The notes under the pieces: generated by a model
Seen by the model: the letters and a program-made list of their open reading frames with translations, nothing else
What the model was told of the DNA's origin: nothing
Database searches by the model: none
Part shown: one piece after another, positions 34,272 to 45,425 of the stretch
Numbering within the stretch: the first letter of the stretch is position 1
Layout: every line of letters begins with the position of its first letter
Program-made: the position numbers and the translations under genes
Source of the DNA: Stictocephala bisonia
Lineage: Eukaryota > Arthropoda > Insecta > Hemiptera > Membracidae
Direction of reading: 5' to 3'
Assembly (NCBI GenBank): GCA_035578905.1
Contig: JAQJVL010000542.1
Coordinates: forward strand, 186,001 to 250,000
Length of the DNA stretch: 64,000 nucleotides

Positions 34272-35190
34272 TATATACATACATAATCAAATTTAAACTG
34301 TATTTATTTTGTAAAATTGTATAGACTAAGCTTTTTTTAACTCGTTTTTAAGCTTTTCAATATTTGAATTTTTAATATGGAAATAAACGTAAATTCATTC
34401 ATTCATTCAATACTGTTCTAATTCCTGTAGTTTACAGTTCCGGCTGATAAGTGGTAAATAACTTGCCTAATGTTTAGCTAAATGCTTTCATGCGCTTGAA
34501 AGATTTAGTTACCAGTATTTTATCGAATATTCAAACCAGGTGATTTCACCCATGTGAAGTCATAGTCTACTGCGCAGCCTCATCAGTATACCTACCGTCT
34601 TTTTTAGTTACCGTGGTTGTGGTTAGGTTTGGTCCGGTATTTATTTCAGCACTATGTAAGTTGTTTATTTATTCCAACAGCTGATTAATGAAACTATTAT
34701 AAACAGTTAATTGTCAAATTGGTATTACCATAGGGGTTGCATTGACACTTCTTCGAACCCCTGGGGTGGTTTCCTGATGGAATTTCAAAATAAAGATAGG
34801 CTTATGGGTTAACCAGAGACCCTAAGAATGCCTATGCAAAATTTCAGATGAATGGGTTCAGTAGTTTTTGTGTTATTGATTCACACACACAGACACCCTT
34901 AAATTTTTATATAATAGTAAGATTTTTTAAGTTTTAAGTTTTTCTCATATTATTTATGTATTCATTTTTGTTTTAATAAAGTGAGAGAGAGTTTACTTTT
35001 TCAATTAATGTATTGATCGCTGTTTTGACAATATATTTATTAGTGTACTGGAACCTCCAAACATGCTTAAGCCTTGGAGGCCCTATATTTTTTCTTGTAC
35101 AAATAAATTGTCATAATGATTTTCAATTTTAAAAATTATTAGTTTTGGTTTGTAAATATATTCAACGGTCAGGTATATATAATTTTCTTC

Positions 35191-35239
<49 letters not shown>
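35191..35239. repeat. (TTA)n microsatellite
   Basis: About 16 trinucleotide units in the intron before exon C1. The paralogous sites near 36586, 45395 and 48213 carry shorter tracts, so tract length varies between duplicates. Confidence 0.95.
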
Positions 35240-35240
<1 letters not shown>

Positions 35241-35497
35241 CATATTTAAATTATATTTTAAGTAATTTTTTGTTTCTCATATTTATCTTTGAAAAGTCAG
35301 ACCTGGCAAGAATGATAAAGAACAATATGGACAATAACCTTTTCAACTTATTATAATAAGATTTGATATCTATAATTGTACATTTTTTAAAACCTTGTAG
35401 AGTGAAAAAATAAATATCTGTATCTTATCTATCTTATCTTTATCTTATTTTGATTTATCAGATAAAATTGGATATTAATTTTATATTTCTGTTTCAG

Positions 35498-35530
35498 CAT
35501 CACCCAACCCTTTCACCTCAACACCATTCT
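35498..35530 (+). CDS. Micro-exon C1
   Basis: A 33-nt candidate exon between ATTTCTGTTTCAG and GTAAGTCATAG, giving HHPTLSPQHHS in phase 0. It has three relatives (C2-C4) with the same flanks. The intron upstream (CTTGTAGAGTGAAAAAATAAA region) is also shared. Being so short, it is supported mainly by conserved splice sites and recurrence. Confidence 0.55.
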
Positions 35531-36850
35531 GTAAGTCATAGAATAGTTTTTAATTTTTATGTATTGATCTCAAGTTAATTCAGCTATAATTTAGGACATT
35601 AACTATTAAATTTCATGTTTAAATAACAAATGTTGATTTTTTAGGATTTGTGTTGCTAGGCAATAATCAGCTGTTTCATTGCTGCCAAATTTTCACTCTA
35701 TTTTTACATCATCTAACCTATTGCTAATATCAAATCTATTGTGATGCTATAAATATATAAAGTAAATTTAAAAATTTATGTTTATTTTTTAAGTCTTTTA
35801 CTTTAAACGTTTTTATTCTTTTATAACAGGGCAACTTTTGTAAAATTGTTAATTCATATTGTTTCTTGCCAAAATAATAAAATTTCAAAATGTTTTCTCC
35901 GGATTTTTAACTACATACATCTCAATAAGACTAAACATTCTTTTTAGATTATTTACTTAATTTGTTAAGTGATCATTTATGCACTTCTAAAATTAAACAA
36001 AAATTGTACCCTGTTTGTTTAGTAAGATTTTGTAAACTAAATTTTACAATTGCGTAGACATTCATATATACATTCACAATTACCGATGTTTAGTGATTTT
36101 ATTTAACTGAATATTATCATAAATACCATAGGGGTTGCATTGATACTTCTTCAAACTCCTAGGGTGGTTTCCTAATGGAATTTCAAGAAAAAAGGCCTGT
36201 GTGTTAACCAGACACCCTAAGAATGCTCATGCAAAATTTCAGATAAATTGGTTCAGTAGTTTTTGCGTGATTGAGTAACACACACACACAGACACCATTT
36301 CTTTTTTATATAATAGTAAGATTTTTTAAGTTTATTTTTTTTACATTTTATTTATGTCTTCATTTTGTTTTAATAAAGCGAGAGAGTTTATTTTTTCAAT
36401 TAATGTATTGATCACTGTCTTGACTGTGTATTTATTAAAGTGTACTGGAACCTCCAAAGAGGTTCAGCCCTGGAGGCCCTATATTTTTTGTTGTAGAATA
36501 AAATTTTTATGATTTTCAATTTTTAAAAATTATTAGTTTTGATTTGTAAATATATTCAACGGTCAGGTAAATATAATTTTCTTCTATTATTATTATTATT
36601 ATTATATTATCACATTTAAATTATATTTTTAGATTACATTTTGTTTCTCACATTTTTTTAAAAAAAGTCAAATCTGGCAAGAATGATAAAGAACAATATT
36701 TACAATACCCTTTTCAATTTAATATAATAAGTTTTTATGTCTATGATTGTACATTTTGATAATCTTGTAGAATGAAAAAATCAACATATTTATGTATCTT
36801 ATCTTTATCTTATTTTAATTTATCAAATAAATATGGATATTTTATTACAA
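35531..36850 (+). repeat. Duplicated intron; expected B and C exons lost
   Basis: After exon C1 the intron follows the pattern that leads to B2 at 46302, but at about 36118 (AATATTATCAT) it switches to the 3' end of repeat R, so the expected class B exon is missing. From 36320 a second copy of the intron upstream of class C exons follows, but no class C acceptor or exon is found where it should end (near 36850). Confidence 0.65.
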
Positions 36851-36976
36851 ATGGTATTACTTTTAAAGTATGAAAGGAAGGAAGAGTCAATATGTGAAGT
36901 TTATTAAATAATTGTTTACAAGAGTCTCTTTTCTTTACATGAGATATAGTATGTATAATGCTATATAGTATATATA

Positions 36977-38321
36977 CGAGGGTTGTCTCAAAAGTAAGTT
37001 ACACTATTTTATTAAAAGTATAAAAAACATCAGAAAATATTTTAAATGATATATTTTGAAAAGTACAAGTTAACCTTATTTTTCTACATAATTTCCATGA
37101 TTTTCTAAACATTTTTGGTAACGTGGTAACAGTTTTTTCAGTCCCTCATCATACCATTCTGCCGCCATATTGCTTAGCCAACTCTCAACCTCTTCTTTCA
37201 GCTCATCGTCATTTGCGAAGCGCCGACCTCCAAGATGTTGTTTGAGGTGTGGGAAAAGATGAAAGTCACTTGGTGCAAGGTCGGGGGAGTAAGGTGGATG
37301 TCCAAAAACATCCCATCGAAAATCTGTGAGCAGGTCTTGGGTCTGACGAGCAGCATGTGGGCGAGCGTTGTCATGGAACAAAAAAACTTTTTTCGTCAAC
37401 TTTCCTCTTCTTTTGTTCTGGATTGCTCTTCTCAGTTGTTCCAAAAGTTCACAATACCGTGCTGCTGTTATTGTAGTCCCACGAGGAAGGTAGTCGATCA
37501 ATAACACACCTTTGTTGTCCCAAAAAACCAGCGTCCCATGATTTTTCCAGCGGATTCCACAACTTTCGCTTTTTTTGGTGTTGGTTCGTCCTTTCCTTTC
37601 CATACCATACTCCGTCTTTTCGATTCAGGCGTCCAATGATAGATCCAGGTCTCATCCCCAGTCACTATTCGATCGAATAAATTGTCTCCTTCATCATCGA
37701 AAAATTGTTGAAATTGCAAAGCAGCATCAACTCTCTGCTCTTTGTGCTGTTCTGTGAGAAGGCGTGGAACCCACCTTGCACACACTTTTGACAGATGAAG
37801 ATCATCAGAAATAATCCTGTGGAGTGATGCACGGCTTATTTCCACATTAGAAGGCAGTTGACAAAGGATTTCGTCAAGAGTCAGGCGCCGATCGGTGTCA
37901 ATGACCTTTCTGACATCTTCAACAACAGTTGCCGCGCGAGAAGTGGAGGGGCGGCCGCTTCGTTGTTCATCATGCAGTGTTGTCCGTCCTTCAATGAATG
38001 ATTGACGCCAACGAGATACCATTGGCCTTGACATCACACCTTCACCATAAACACTACACAACTCATGATGAATTTCAGTAGCAGTTTTATTTTTTGCTGT
38101 TAAAAAATGAATAATAGCGCGAATTTCACAATCGGCGGTAGGAACAAGTGGTGTCTCCATATTGCCTGTAGTCTGACTGGCCGATCGATCGACGCACGCG
38201 CATAGGAATTTTACAGTGCTGCCACTACGCCCAGACGCAAATACTCCGCGACTCCCAGACTTCTGGCGCCAACAGAACGGCTTTAAAAAAATAGTGTAAC
38301 CTACTTTTGAGACGACCCTCG
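36977..38321 (-). mobile_element. Mariner element, near-complete
   Basis: A 1345-bp element with terminal inverted repeats CGAGGGTTGTCTCAAAAGTA and TACTTTTGAGACGACCCTCG, flanked by TA at 36975-36976 and 38322-38323. Length, termini and coding content are those of a full-length mariner, transcribed on the minus strand. One frameshift is the only obvious lesion, so the insertion is young compared with most elements here. Confidence 0.95.
37076..38160 (-). pseudogene. Mariner transposase, one frameshift
   Basis: ATG at 38160 gives METPLVPTADCEIRAIIHFL, followed by paired helix-turn-helix domains (GVMSRPMVSRWRQSFIEGRT, SRASLHRIISDDLHLSK). The catalytic domain has VTGDETWIYHW (first Asp), FLFHDNARPH (second) and PPYSPDLAPSDFHLFPHL (third), with exactly 34 residues between the last two, as in mariners. 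The WVPRLLTEQHKEQR linker is intact. A single missing base near 37540 shifts the frame between GKIMG and VFWDNKGVLL. The end is GNYVEK. Confidence 0.93.
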
Positions 38322-38322
38322 T

Positions 38323-38709
38323 ACAAATAATGAAAGATCTAAAAAACATATATTCATTCTGTGGAGTGGAATCAAATTCAAATAAGTTTGTAACTTCAGT
38401 ATATCATGATATCAGTGGTTTTCTTTGGGCCCCATGTATGTTATTTGCAAAAGCATTGTATTTTTATTCGTGTCTGCAGCATAAACGTTGGTGTCCTTCA
38501 AGAGTCTCTTACCAGAAACACTTGTACCCTATTTTCACTTACACCAACAGTGTTCTTTCAGCCTGCTGACATATTAATTTATTCTGTTAGTTACCTTTGT
38601 TGTTTTTATATTACTAACATTAGTACTTTATGTTAACAGTAGTGGTTTACACAATAATAATGTTTCAAGTATAATGAATGTTGTATAAACATTAAAATTG
38701 TTATTTCAG
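38323..38709. other. Intron-like stretch
   Basis: AT-rich, with no motif-bearing frame. It ends in the pyrimidine-containing acceptor-like TTGTTATTTCAG that precedes the possible terminal exon. Confidence 0.45.
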
Positions 38710-38745
38710 AAGTACAATGGATTCTTGCCAAGGAAAGAAGATTAA
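38710..38745 (+). CDS. Possible terminal micro-exon
   Basis: After ATTGTTATTTCAG, phase 0 reads KYNGFLPRKED and then TAA, 36 nt in all. The phase agrees with the class A, B and C exons, so it could end a transcript that used them. There is no second copy in the window, no clear polyadenylation signal immediately after, and the evidence is only one acceptor plus phase. This is a guess worth testing. Confidence 0.25.
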   Translation, partial: KYNGFLPRKED

Positions 38746-39530
38746 ATAATGTTGTCAAGTGTTGGGCAAGAAAAAGCTAATGCTTATAGGAGAGTAACTG
38801 GTTATTTTGTGAGAAATTTATTGTTGTAGATAGGTGATAGGTTTTGCTATCTACAAGGAGAGGTTGGCAGACCTGGTCTGCAGAAGATTGATGTGTGTAA
38901 TTACGCTCTGTGTAATTGCTCGAATAATACGGTTGATCTTTGTGGGTTATAATGTGCGTGCACTACGTCACACCAGAATATCCGACGAGGCGTTACAATA
39001 TCGCTAGACAGTTGAACAGTAACTCAGTAAGTAACTGAATGTCAACTGATGTGACTAACCAAGCTGAGCATGTAAGCTTGCTCAACCGATCAACACCACA
39101 CCAATACAGAGTCCAGTGCCATGTGCAGTGGATGTGCGCAGATACCAACTTACCTGTCGGCCAGATCATAGATTTCCCTGCTTCTGACTAACTCCCGTCC
39201 ATCAGTGGCTTCACGTTGACCTTTTAATGCATGGTTCTGGCGGTGCCTTCAATCTCTTGGATGCTCTTCCCACAGCTTGCTTGTTGTGCTCTTGGCAGTT
39301 ATCTAATTTGCAGTTACTGCATTTGCTACAATCATCCTGAACTGATAATGAATTATTCTGTAATGTTAAAATAATGTTCTGTTTCGCTGATTTGTGGACT
39401 TGTTGTTTTATCATTTAGCCCTTTGACTCTTATTGTTTAATAATATTGCTCCTCAATTCAATTTTTCGTAAACTTATTTTACTTAATACTCTATTGCATT
39501 AACTGTTTGTCTATTCATCACAGAGACATA

Positions 39531-40598
39531 ATGGTTGTCACACGAAGAATGAGAAGTGGCACAATGCCTGTAATTGAGGAAATGCTTTCAAATATAACAA
39601 ATCTAGATTATGTCACCGAATCTCTAGTTACTAAAGATTGTCTTAATTTAAAGCAATTAACAGCAAATTACCCACATATAGTTATATCTGACTTAGAATT
39701 GAACATATTACATTTAATTGAACATTTGGATATGTCTTTGGCTTCTAATAATAAATCTGTAACTACTATAGATGAACTTAGATGTGAAATTTTAACTTTA
39801 GAATCCCTGATTACACAGGATAAGAAAAGAATGTAGACTGAATTAAATAATTCTTTTAATGAACTAGATATAATAAAAGAAGAAACAAGCTCTGTTTATG
39901 AGTAAAATAAAGTCATGTTGTCTAACTTAAACAATCCTAACTCTAAGTTGAAAGTTACAATGGACGAATGTTTGTCTCTAAAGTCAAAAATTTACGAAAA
40001 AGAGAACTGTATTCTAGCACTTGATTTGCAGCTGGAACGCACTAGTAAAAAAAACTCAGATTTAATCGATATTATCACAGAGCTAAAGTCCACCCATTCG
40101 GAAATAGTCAGTCAGGCTCCAGTGTATCAGGAACTTTTGTCTTGGTCTAGTGGGTTAGATGGGGGTTGTGGTAATGAATGGAAAATTGTTAGAAGTAGCA
40201 AAAATAAAAGAGCAAAAATCAAAACTTTTGTAAACCTATCGCATGGCACTTCTAAAATAAACAGGTTTTCTGCTCTATCAGAAGATCGTAACACTAAATT
40301 ATTGTCAAGTGAGCCGATTTCCACTTTACATCCTGTAAGTAAAATTCACTTGCCTTCCAAAAAAAATTCATCTTTAAAAGGGGCAACTAAAAGTTTTAAT
40401 GTAAATTTCAATCATTCAAATAAGAAGTACATAAACTCAAATAAATTTGAAGTCAGTGAGAGGTTAACAAATAACCAAACTGTTTGTGATAGTCATAATG
40501 AAGCTATTGGGAATCTTTGTTCTCCTGACCAGACTAACCTTCCTATGGTCGTTAGAGAGAAACATGCAATTACACTTTTTTCTGATAGTGATAGATAG
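39531..40598 (+). pseudogene. LINE ORF1: coiled coil and W-motif region
   Basis: ATG 39531 starts MVVTRRMRSGTMPVIEEML. Heptad-rich helix follows (LKQLTANYPHIVISDLELNI, LRCEILTLESLITQDKKRM) to a stop at 39834; the frame then continues at 39915 with ECLSLKSKIYEKENCILALD. Near 40170 EWKIVRSSKNKRAKIKTF and then INRFSALSEDRN form a basic W-motif region common in these ORF1 proteins. Two breaks make it a pseudogene. It presumably bound element RNA. Confidence 0.6.
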
Positions 40599-40732
40599 GC
40601 CGAGGCTTTGCTGAAACAATGTTAAATGTTATTGACAGTAAATCAAGTGTTGTAGGTTGGGTTAAGCCAAATGCTAAAATTGAGAATGTGATTGAGGGAG
40701 TAATGAGTCAGTATCTCGTTGTAAGGATGATT

Positions 40733-41136
40733 GTATCATCATTCTAGGTGGCTCAAACAATATTGTCAATGGACGCTGTAGTAGCTTTGAAGAGAAATTG
40801 GGCAGTGTTTTAAGTACTATTACGGATCCCAGGATTCTAATAGTTGGCCTCCCACTCAGACATGATAACCCCTCTTTAAATTCAATAGTTTCTGATGTAA
40901 ATGTTAAACTTCAAAGATTGGCAGGTCGTTATGTAAATTTAACTTTTGTTCGGATTGATAACTTGTCTCGTGAATTTTTCACAAGACATGGACTGCATCT
41001 AAACTGGCGAGGCAAACAAAGACTATCCAACATACTTTTGTCGCATATTAATCCATCTAATACTCTTAATAAACCATATTTATTAAATGAACACCATATA
41101 AGACCGACCCCCGAGGTTACTTCCCGAATAGTATGA
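40733..41136 (+). pseudogene. LINE SGNH-esterase-like domain
   Basis: The frame reads CIIILGGSNNIVNG (GxxN-type block; the minus-strand relative at 13.4 kb has GTND), then LIVGLPLRHDNPSLNSIV and FFTRHGLHLNWRGKQRLSN, where GLHLN bears the catalytic His. It aligns block by block with the 12879-13500 domain, so two LINE families here share the same ORF1 esterase. A frame change separates it from the upstream coiled coil. Confidence 0.65.
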
Positions 41137-41239
41137 AATAACAGGTCTGACTTAAACCATACAAAATCACTAACTGCTAGGAGGACCTTTGTTAATACAA
41201 ATTTTTTAGGCGAAGTTACCAACAAGTTTTAATTTTTAA

Positions 41240-41549
41240 TGGCGTCATATGGCCTAAATAATGTGGTAAAATGTTACACGAGAGAAGCTCTCGGTAGTCA
41301 AAGTTTGATTGATCATGTGTTTACCTCAAATAAGAATACGCTATGTTCAGTAATAAAGTAAGAGTACCAGAGCATTATACTGCCTTCTTTGAGAAACATA
41401 CCCTTTATAAAGGTGTAGCTCTTTATAACTGCCTTCCACTCTCACTTAAACTGGTCACTAACCATATAAAATTTAAGAAACAACTGAAGAGCCTTCTGCT
41501 CGACCTTTGTTGTTACAGCGTCCATGAGTTTCTAGCTGGCCAAAAATAA
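41240..41549 (+). pseudogene. LINE endonuclease end fused to RT end
   Basis: Bases 41240-41341 encode NNVVKCYTREALGSQSLIDH and VFTS, the endonuclease C-terminal region. At 41343 the sequence changes to VPEHYTAFFEKHTLYKG, ALYNCLPLSLKLV and LLLDLCCYSVHEFL, the conserved end of LINE RTs. The whole RT catalytic core is deleted between them. Confidence 0.65.
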
Positions 41550-41715
41550 TACTGATTTACTGTGATTGTTGCAAATTTTTAAATATAAATAAATTGTTTT
41601 TGCTCTATCTTTTCACATGTTGTAGTCTTAGTTGATTATTGTGTATTGCATTTACTATGTCTTGGTTAATGCGTAAATATATGTTTACTGGCTTAATAAA
41701 CAATTTGATTTTGAT

Positions 41716-42299
41716 CTCCGTCCTCGTAATAGAGACATGGCTTTCACTCAATTGTTGCTATCGGCATAGAGACCATTAGAGAAGTCTGGGGTGTCCATGT
41801 TATCAGGTAGTCATCGCCCAAATTTTGTGTAGGGGAGAAAACTGAGTATGAGGAAATCAGAACAATACAATATGTGGTTTGGATTCTGTGTAAATCTGTA
41901 GGTCTCATAGGTGCCTGTATATTAAGCTCTTTCTTTATAAGTGGCCCTTTCTGAACAAAAGTCAAGCTCAGTTAGTAATAAGAGAATACAGATCTTCCAA
42001 CTCATCCTAGACTCATATAATTATTCATATTTGCCTAAAAATATGCATAGCACAAATAAGTTTTTTTGTAGGTTTGGGAAAACTGTTCAAATGATTGATT
42101 TTCTATAGATTGCAGATTTTCTATAAATTTTATAAAATAAAGAATAAAGAATAAAATAATTTTTATTGTCATCTTCATAAGTATACATAGAATGGACAAG
42201 GTCAAAAACAATGTATAACAAAGATTACTAAACAATTCAGGTTTAATACAAGATAAACTCTGCTTATATTACATTTTAACACTTAGCAACTATAGTAAA
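41716..42299. other. Gene-free stretch
   Basis: AT-rich, with an AATAAAGAATAAAGAATAAA motif near 42136 that could be a LINE tail. No supported gene. Confidence 0.45.
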
Positions 42300-42930
42300 A
42301 CTTGAGTTGATGTCTTGAAACCAGAATTCCCGTCATGATTTATTTTCTCTTCCTTTATAACCGGCTGTGCCTGGTTTCTCAGTGCAATGTTTGTTGAAAT
42401 GATAATTTAGGCAATCTTTAAAGTTTCATACTTAACCTCTGTTGATTGAGGAAATGTCGACATTTTCAATTTTCTTTTGAAAGGGATTGTTAGAGGAAAG
42501 TGATGTTTACGGGCGTTGTGTCTCCTTTTGTTAATTTTGGGCTCAAATTGTGTCTGATTAACACTAATTTTAACCTCTTAGCCACAGAGGTCCAGAATGG
42601 CTGTTTCGGCCACAGACACTGTGATGACAGGGATGTTTGAGATGATACTGTCGATGATCGTCTTTGTTGTACTCATCACTCTTGTCGGAGACTTAGTAAG
42701 CAACTGAAGGCTAAATGAGCTTAATAGGTTCCAGATGCTTTGTAATTGGTAGTTTTTTTTCTGAAGAGTTAAAATCCAGGTCTCTAACAAAACAAATGTT
42801 TGATTTGTTTTGGTCAGGTCTGTAAGTAAAGATTTGAGAATTGTAAACAAATTATTTTCACTCAGAGATCTGTGAATACCAATGATTGTCAGTTTTGAGT
42901 GATGTGGTTTGTTTGAATTCTAATTCAGCT
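42300..42930 (-). pseudogene. LINE endonuclease fragment
   Basis: The minus strand near 42850-42578 reads KTNQTFVLLETWILTL, then LQLLTKSPTRVMSTTKTIID and NIPVITVSVAETAILDLCG, matching the C-terminal half of a CR1-type endonuclease (SPTRVT, IDN, AISDH blocks). The usual GDxNI and SDH residues are mutated. No RT is attached. Confidence 0.6.
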
Positions 42931-43644
42931 GCTTCAGATTTTTAAATCTTAGATCAAAATCCTGTCAATTACTGAATAATTAACCTGATGAACATTTACA
43001 TTAGTTAAACACTAAATATACTGTTTTTGGGTATCACTGAACAGGCCACCACTGCAAATCGTGCAATATTAGTTATCCTTGTTGTGGTTGTCCCCATTAA
43101 GAGTATTAATAAATTTACATTAAAACTAAATTTACTTTTAAGTATTTGTTCCAGATCTTCATTTAAAATCTTATACAATGAGCAAATGGATTACATAAGA
43201 TCCATTAATAACCAATTTAGCTCCATTCATATTAAATTGATGCTTAATCCATGGTTAATAAATGTTGCCATTGTACTTATAATGACTATTAACAATGTTT
43301 TTGATATATAATGACTAATCATCATTGTTTTTGTAAAAAGTTCTGCCTACATTTTAATTAATACAATAATTTTAATTCACTGCAATAAGGTTCTTTCAAT
43401 TGGAAGTGTGAAATATAAGCAGATCTAATTAGAAAGTTATAGTCATATCCTCTGGACAAAAAGGCATAGTTTAGGTTTGTCAGATATTATATTAGTCTGT
43501 AGCTTAACTTTTTTCTATTAAATATTATCCTGACACTAAAAGGATTAAATGAGCAATTTCAGAATATCTTTTGAAATACGAGGAGTACGATTTTACACAG
43601 CAACTTGGCATCAAAATCATTTGACATACTTATTTATTAATTTA
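42931..43644. other. Gene-free stretch, partly duplicated
   Basis: No supported coding. The last 110 bp (GGATTAAATGAGCAATTTCA onward) resemble 48800 and 49650, and belong to a local duplicated block. Confidence 0.5.
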
Positions 43645-43798
43645 ATTAATTTTTTGGTTATTTTAAAAATTGTTCATTTGAAAAATTTAAATTATTATTG
43701 GTTTACAGAGTTTCAAATCCAAATAACCAGTCTTTAATAAGAAATCAGTTTAATATCAATAATTTATTTGTAGTTTAATCAGCTAAACTGTGGTTTTG

Positions 43799-44070
43799 AA
43801 TTTTTTTTTTTTATATTATTCATAAAGTTCGATTTGTCAAGATAGGGAATATGTGATTTCGAATATGAGTGTTGATCGAGTGTAGATGAGCGAATGTAGT
43901 CATTTTTTACAACTAAGCCGACTATTCCTTAGAAAGTGCTGTAATTATAGCCAATGGCAATTTGACAGCTGGTGGTTATCAGCTGATCCTTCTCAAGATG
44001 TATGACTTGATTGGCATCAAACTGACAACCTTAGCACTAAAGGGAATTGAACCAACTACGCATCGACCAT
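43799..44070 (-). mobile_element. tRNA-derived SINE, copy 2
   Basis: The same SINE as copy 3, duplicated with the tandem unit. Its A-box region is slightly damaged (CGATGCGTAGTTGG), and the poly(A) tail is read as the T run at 43801-43813. Confidence 0.7.
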
Positions 44071-44289
44071 ATACTTGTAAACACAGAGACTTTTATGCAA
44101 GTCTTTTAACTTGCAATAAACTTTAAAAATATTAATTTTTTGGTTATTTTAAAAATTGTTCATTTGAAAAATTTAAAATTTTAATATTAGGCTTACAGAG
44201 TTTCAAATCCAAATAACAGTTTTAAAGAAATCAGTTAACTATCAAAATAATTTTCATTTGTTAGTTTAAAGTGTAAACCTGTGGTTTTG

Positions 44290-44571
44290 AAATTTTTTTT
44301 TTTTTATTTATTCATAAGACGCCGATTGTCAAGATATGGGCGAATATGGATTTCGAATGAGTGTGATGAGTGTAGATGAGCGAATGTAGTCATTGTTACA
44401 AACTAAGGCCGACTATTCCTTAGAAAGTGGCATTAATTAATAGCCCAATGACAAATGAACAGCTGGTGATTATCAGCTGATCCTTCTCAAAATGTATTGA
44501 CTCTGATTGGGATCAAACTGACAACCTTTAGCACATAAAGCTGGAATTGAACCAACTACGCTACCGACCAT
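44290..44571 (-). mobile_element. tRNA-derived SINE, copy 3 (most complete)
   Basis: Minus strand: GGTCGGTAGCGTAGTTGG contains a Pol III A box, and GTCAGTTTGATCCC about 40 bp on is a diverged B box. A body of about 200 bp follows, ending in poly(A) (T run at 44293-44306). The paralogous block at 49917-49940 reads straight from TGTGGTTTTG to TACTGTAAC without it, which defines the insertion. Confidence 0.8.
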
Positions 44572-44814
44572 ATACTGTAACACAGAGACTTTAATGCAAG
44601 GTCTTTTAACTGCAATGAAACTTTTAAAATATTGTCAGTTAATCAATATCTATTAATAATAACTCTTCTTGTTCTTCAAAAGCATTAATATTGTAACTAA
44701 ATCATTGAGAAGCTGTATTTTCTGACTGGGTCCAACATTTATTTGACCTCGGGTTAGCACTTTTGTATTCCATTAACAAAGACCATCAAAATGGGGTGGA
44801 ACTCCAGGTGGGCT

Positions 44815-45130
44815 TATGTTTTGTGGTTGTGGTTAGGTTTGGTCTGGTATTTACTTCAGCACTATGTAAGTTGTTTATTTATTCCAACAGCTGATTAATG
44901 AAACTGTTATAAACAATTAATTGTCAAATTGGTATTAACATAGGAGTTGCATTGATACTTCTTCAAACCCCTGGGGTGGTTTCCTGATAAAATTTCAAAA
45001 TGAAGATAGACTTATGTGTTAACCAGACACCTAAGAATGGCTATGCAAAATTTCAGATAAATGGGTTCAGTAGTTTTGTGTAATTGAGTAACACACATAC
45101 AGACACCATTACAGTTTTATATAATAGTAA
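44815..45130 (+). repeat. Repeat R, 3' part
   Basis: It matches the 3' half of the intact copy at 47247-47946, from GTGGTTGTGGTTAGGTTTGG to ATATAATAGTAAGATT. Confidence 0.75.
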
Positions 45131-45392
45131 GATTTTTTAAGTTTGAGTTTTTTAAATTTATTTATGTATTTATTTTCTTTTAATAAAGTGAGTAAGTTTA
45201 TTTTTTCAATTAATGTATTGATTGCTGTTTAGACAGTATATTTATTAAAGTGTACTGGAACCTCCAAAAAGGCTTGGCCTTGGAGGCACTCTATTTTTTC
45301 TTATAAAAAAAATGTTTATAATGATTTTCAATTTTTTAATGTATTGGCTTTGGTTTGTAAATTTATTTAACAGTCAGGTAAATATAATTTTT

Positions 45393-45425
<33 letters not shown>

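Larger units (their letters stand above)
31846..34925 (+). repeat. Interspersed repeat 'R', interrupted copy
   Basis: The family starts TAGCACAGTACC(C)GTCC and ends near ATATAATAGTAAGATT, with AAATTTCAGATAAATGGGTT near the 3' end. The intact copy at 47247-47946 is about 700 bp. Here it is split between about 32040 and 34407 by nested elements (half-LINE, SINE, foldback). The 3' parts also occur at 36122-36315 and 44815-45130. It is non-coding; the 3' end resembles sequence common in arthropod dispersed repeats, but the class is uncertain. Confidence 0.65.
38770..41715 (+). mobile_element. CR1-like LINE with most of ORF2 deleted
   Basis: The element has a GC-richer 5' region (about 38860-39230), a long ORF1 with coiled coil and esterase-like domain, a short endonuclease C-terminus, then directly the last part of RT and a 3' end closing with AATAAACAATTTGATTTTGAT. 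More than 2 kb of ORF2 is missing while both ends are kept. The deletion joint lies near 41345. Confidence 0.7.
43645..44612 (+). repeat. Two-unit tandem repeat, 486-bp period
   Basis: ATTAATTTTTTGGTTATTTT starts unit 1 at 43645 and unit 2 at 44131. Each unit contains an antisense SINE. A third homologous block at about 49780-50000 has no SINE. Unit 1 has more substitutions and small gaps in its SINE. Confidence 0.8.

Noticed and set aside
43027..43311. 94-residue plus frame with hydrophobic stretches
   Set aside because: AT-rich low-complexity translation, with no start context, no homologue recognised and no second copy.
44520..44575. Genuine tRNA gene
   Set aside because: A and B boxes are present but the sequence continues into a SINE body with poly(A) and recurs in three copies; no clear acceptor stem was seen.
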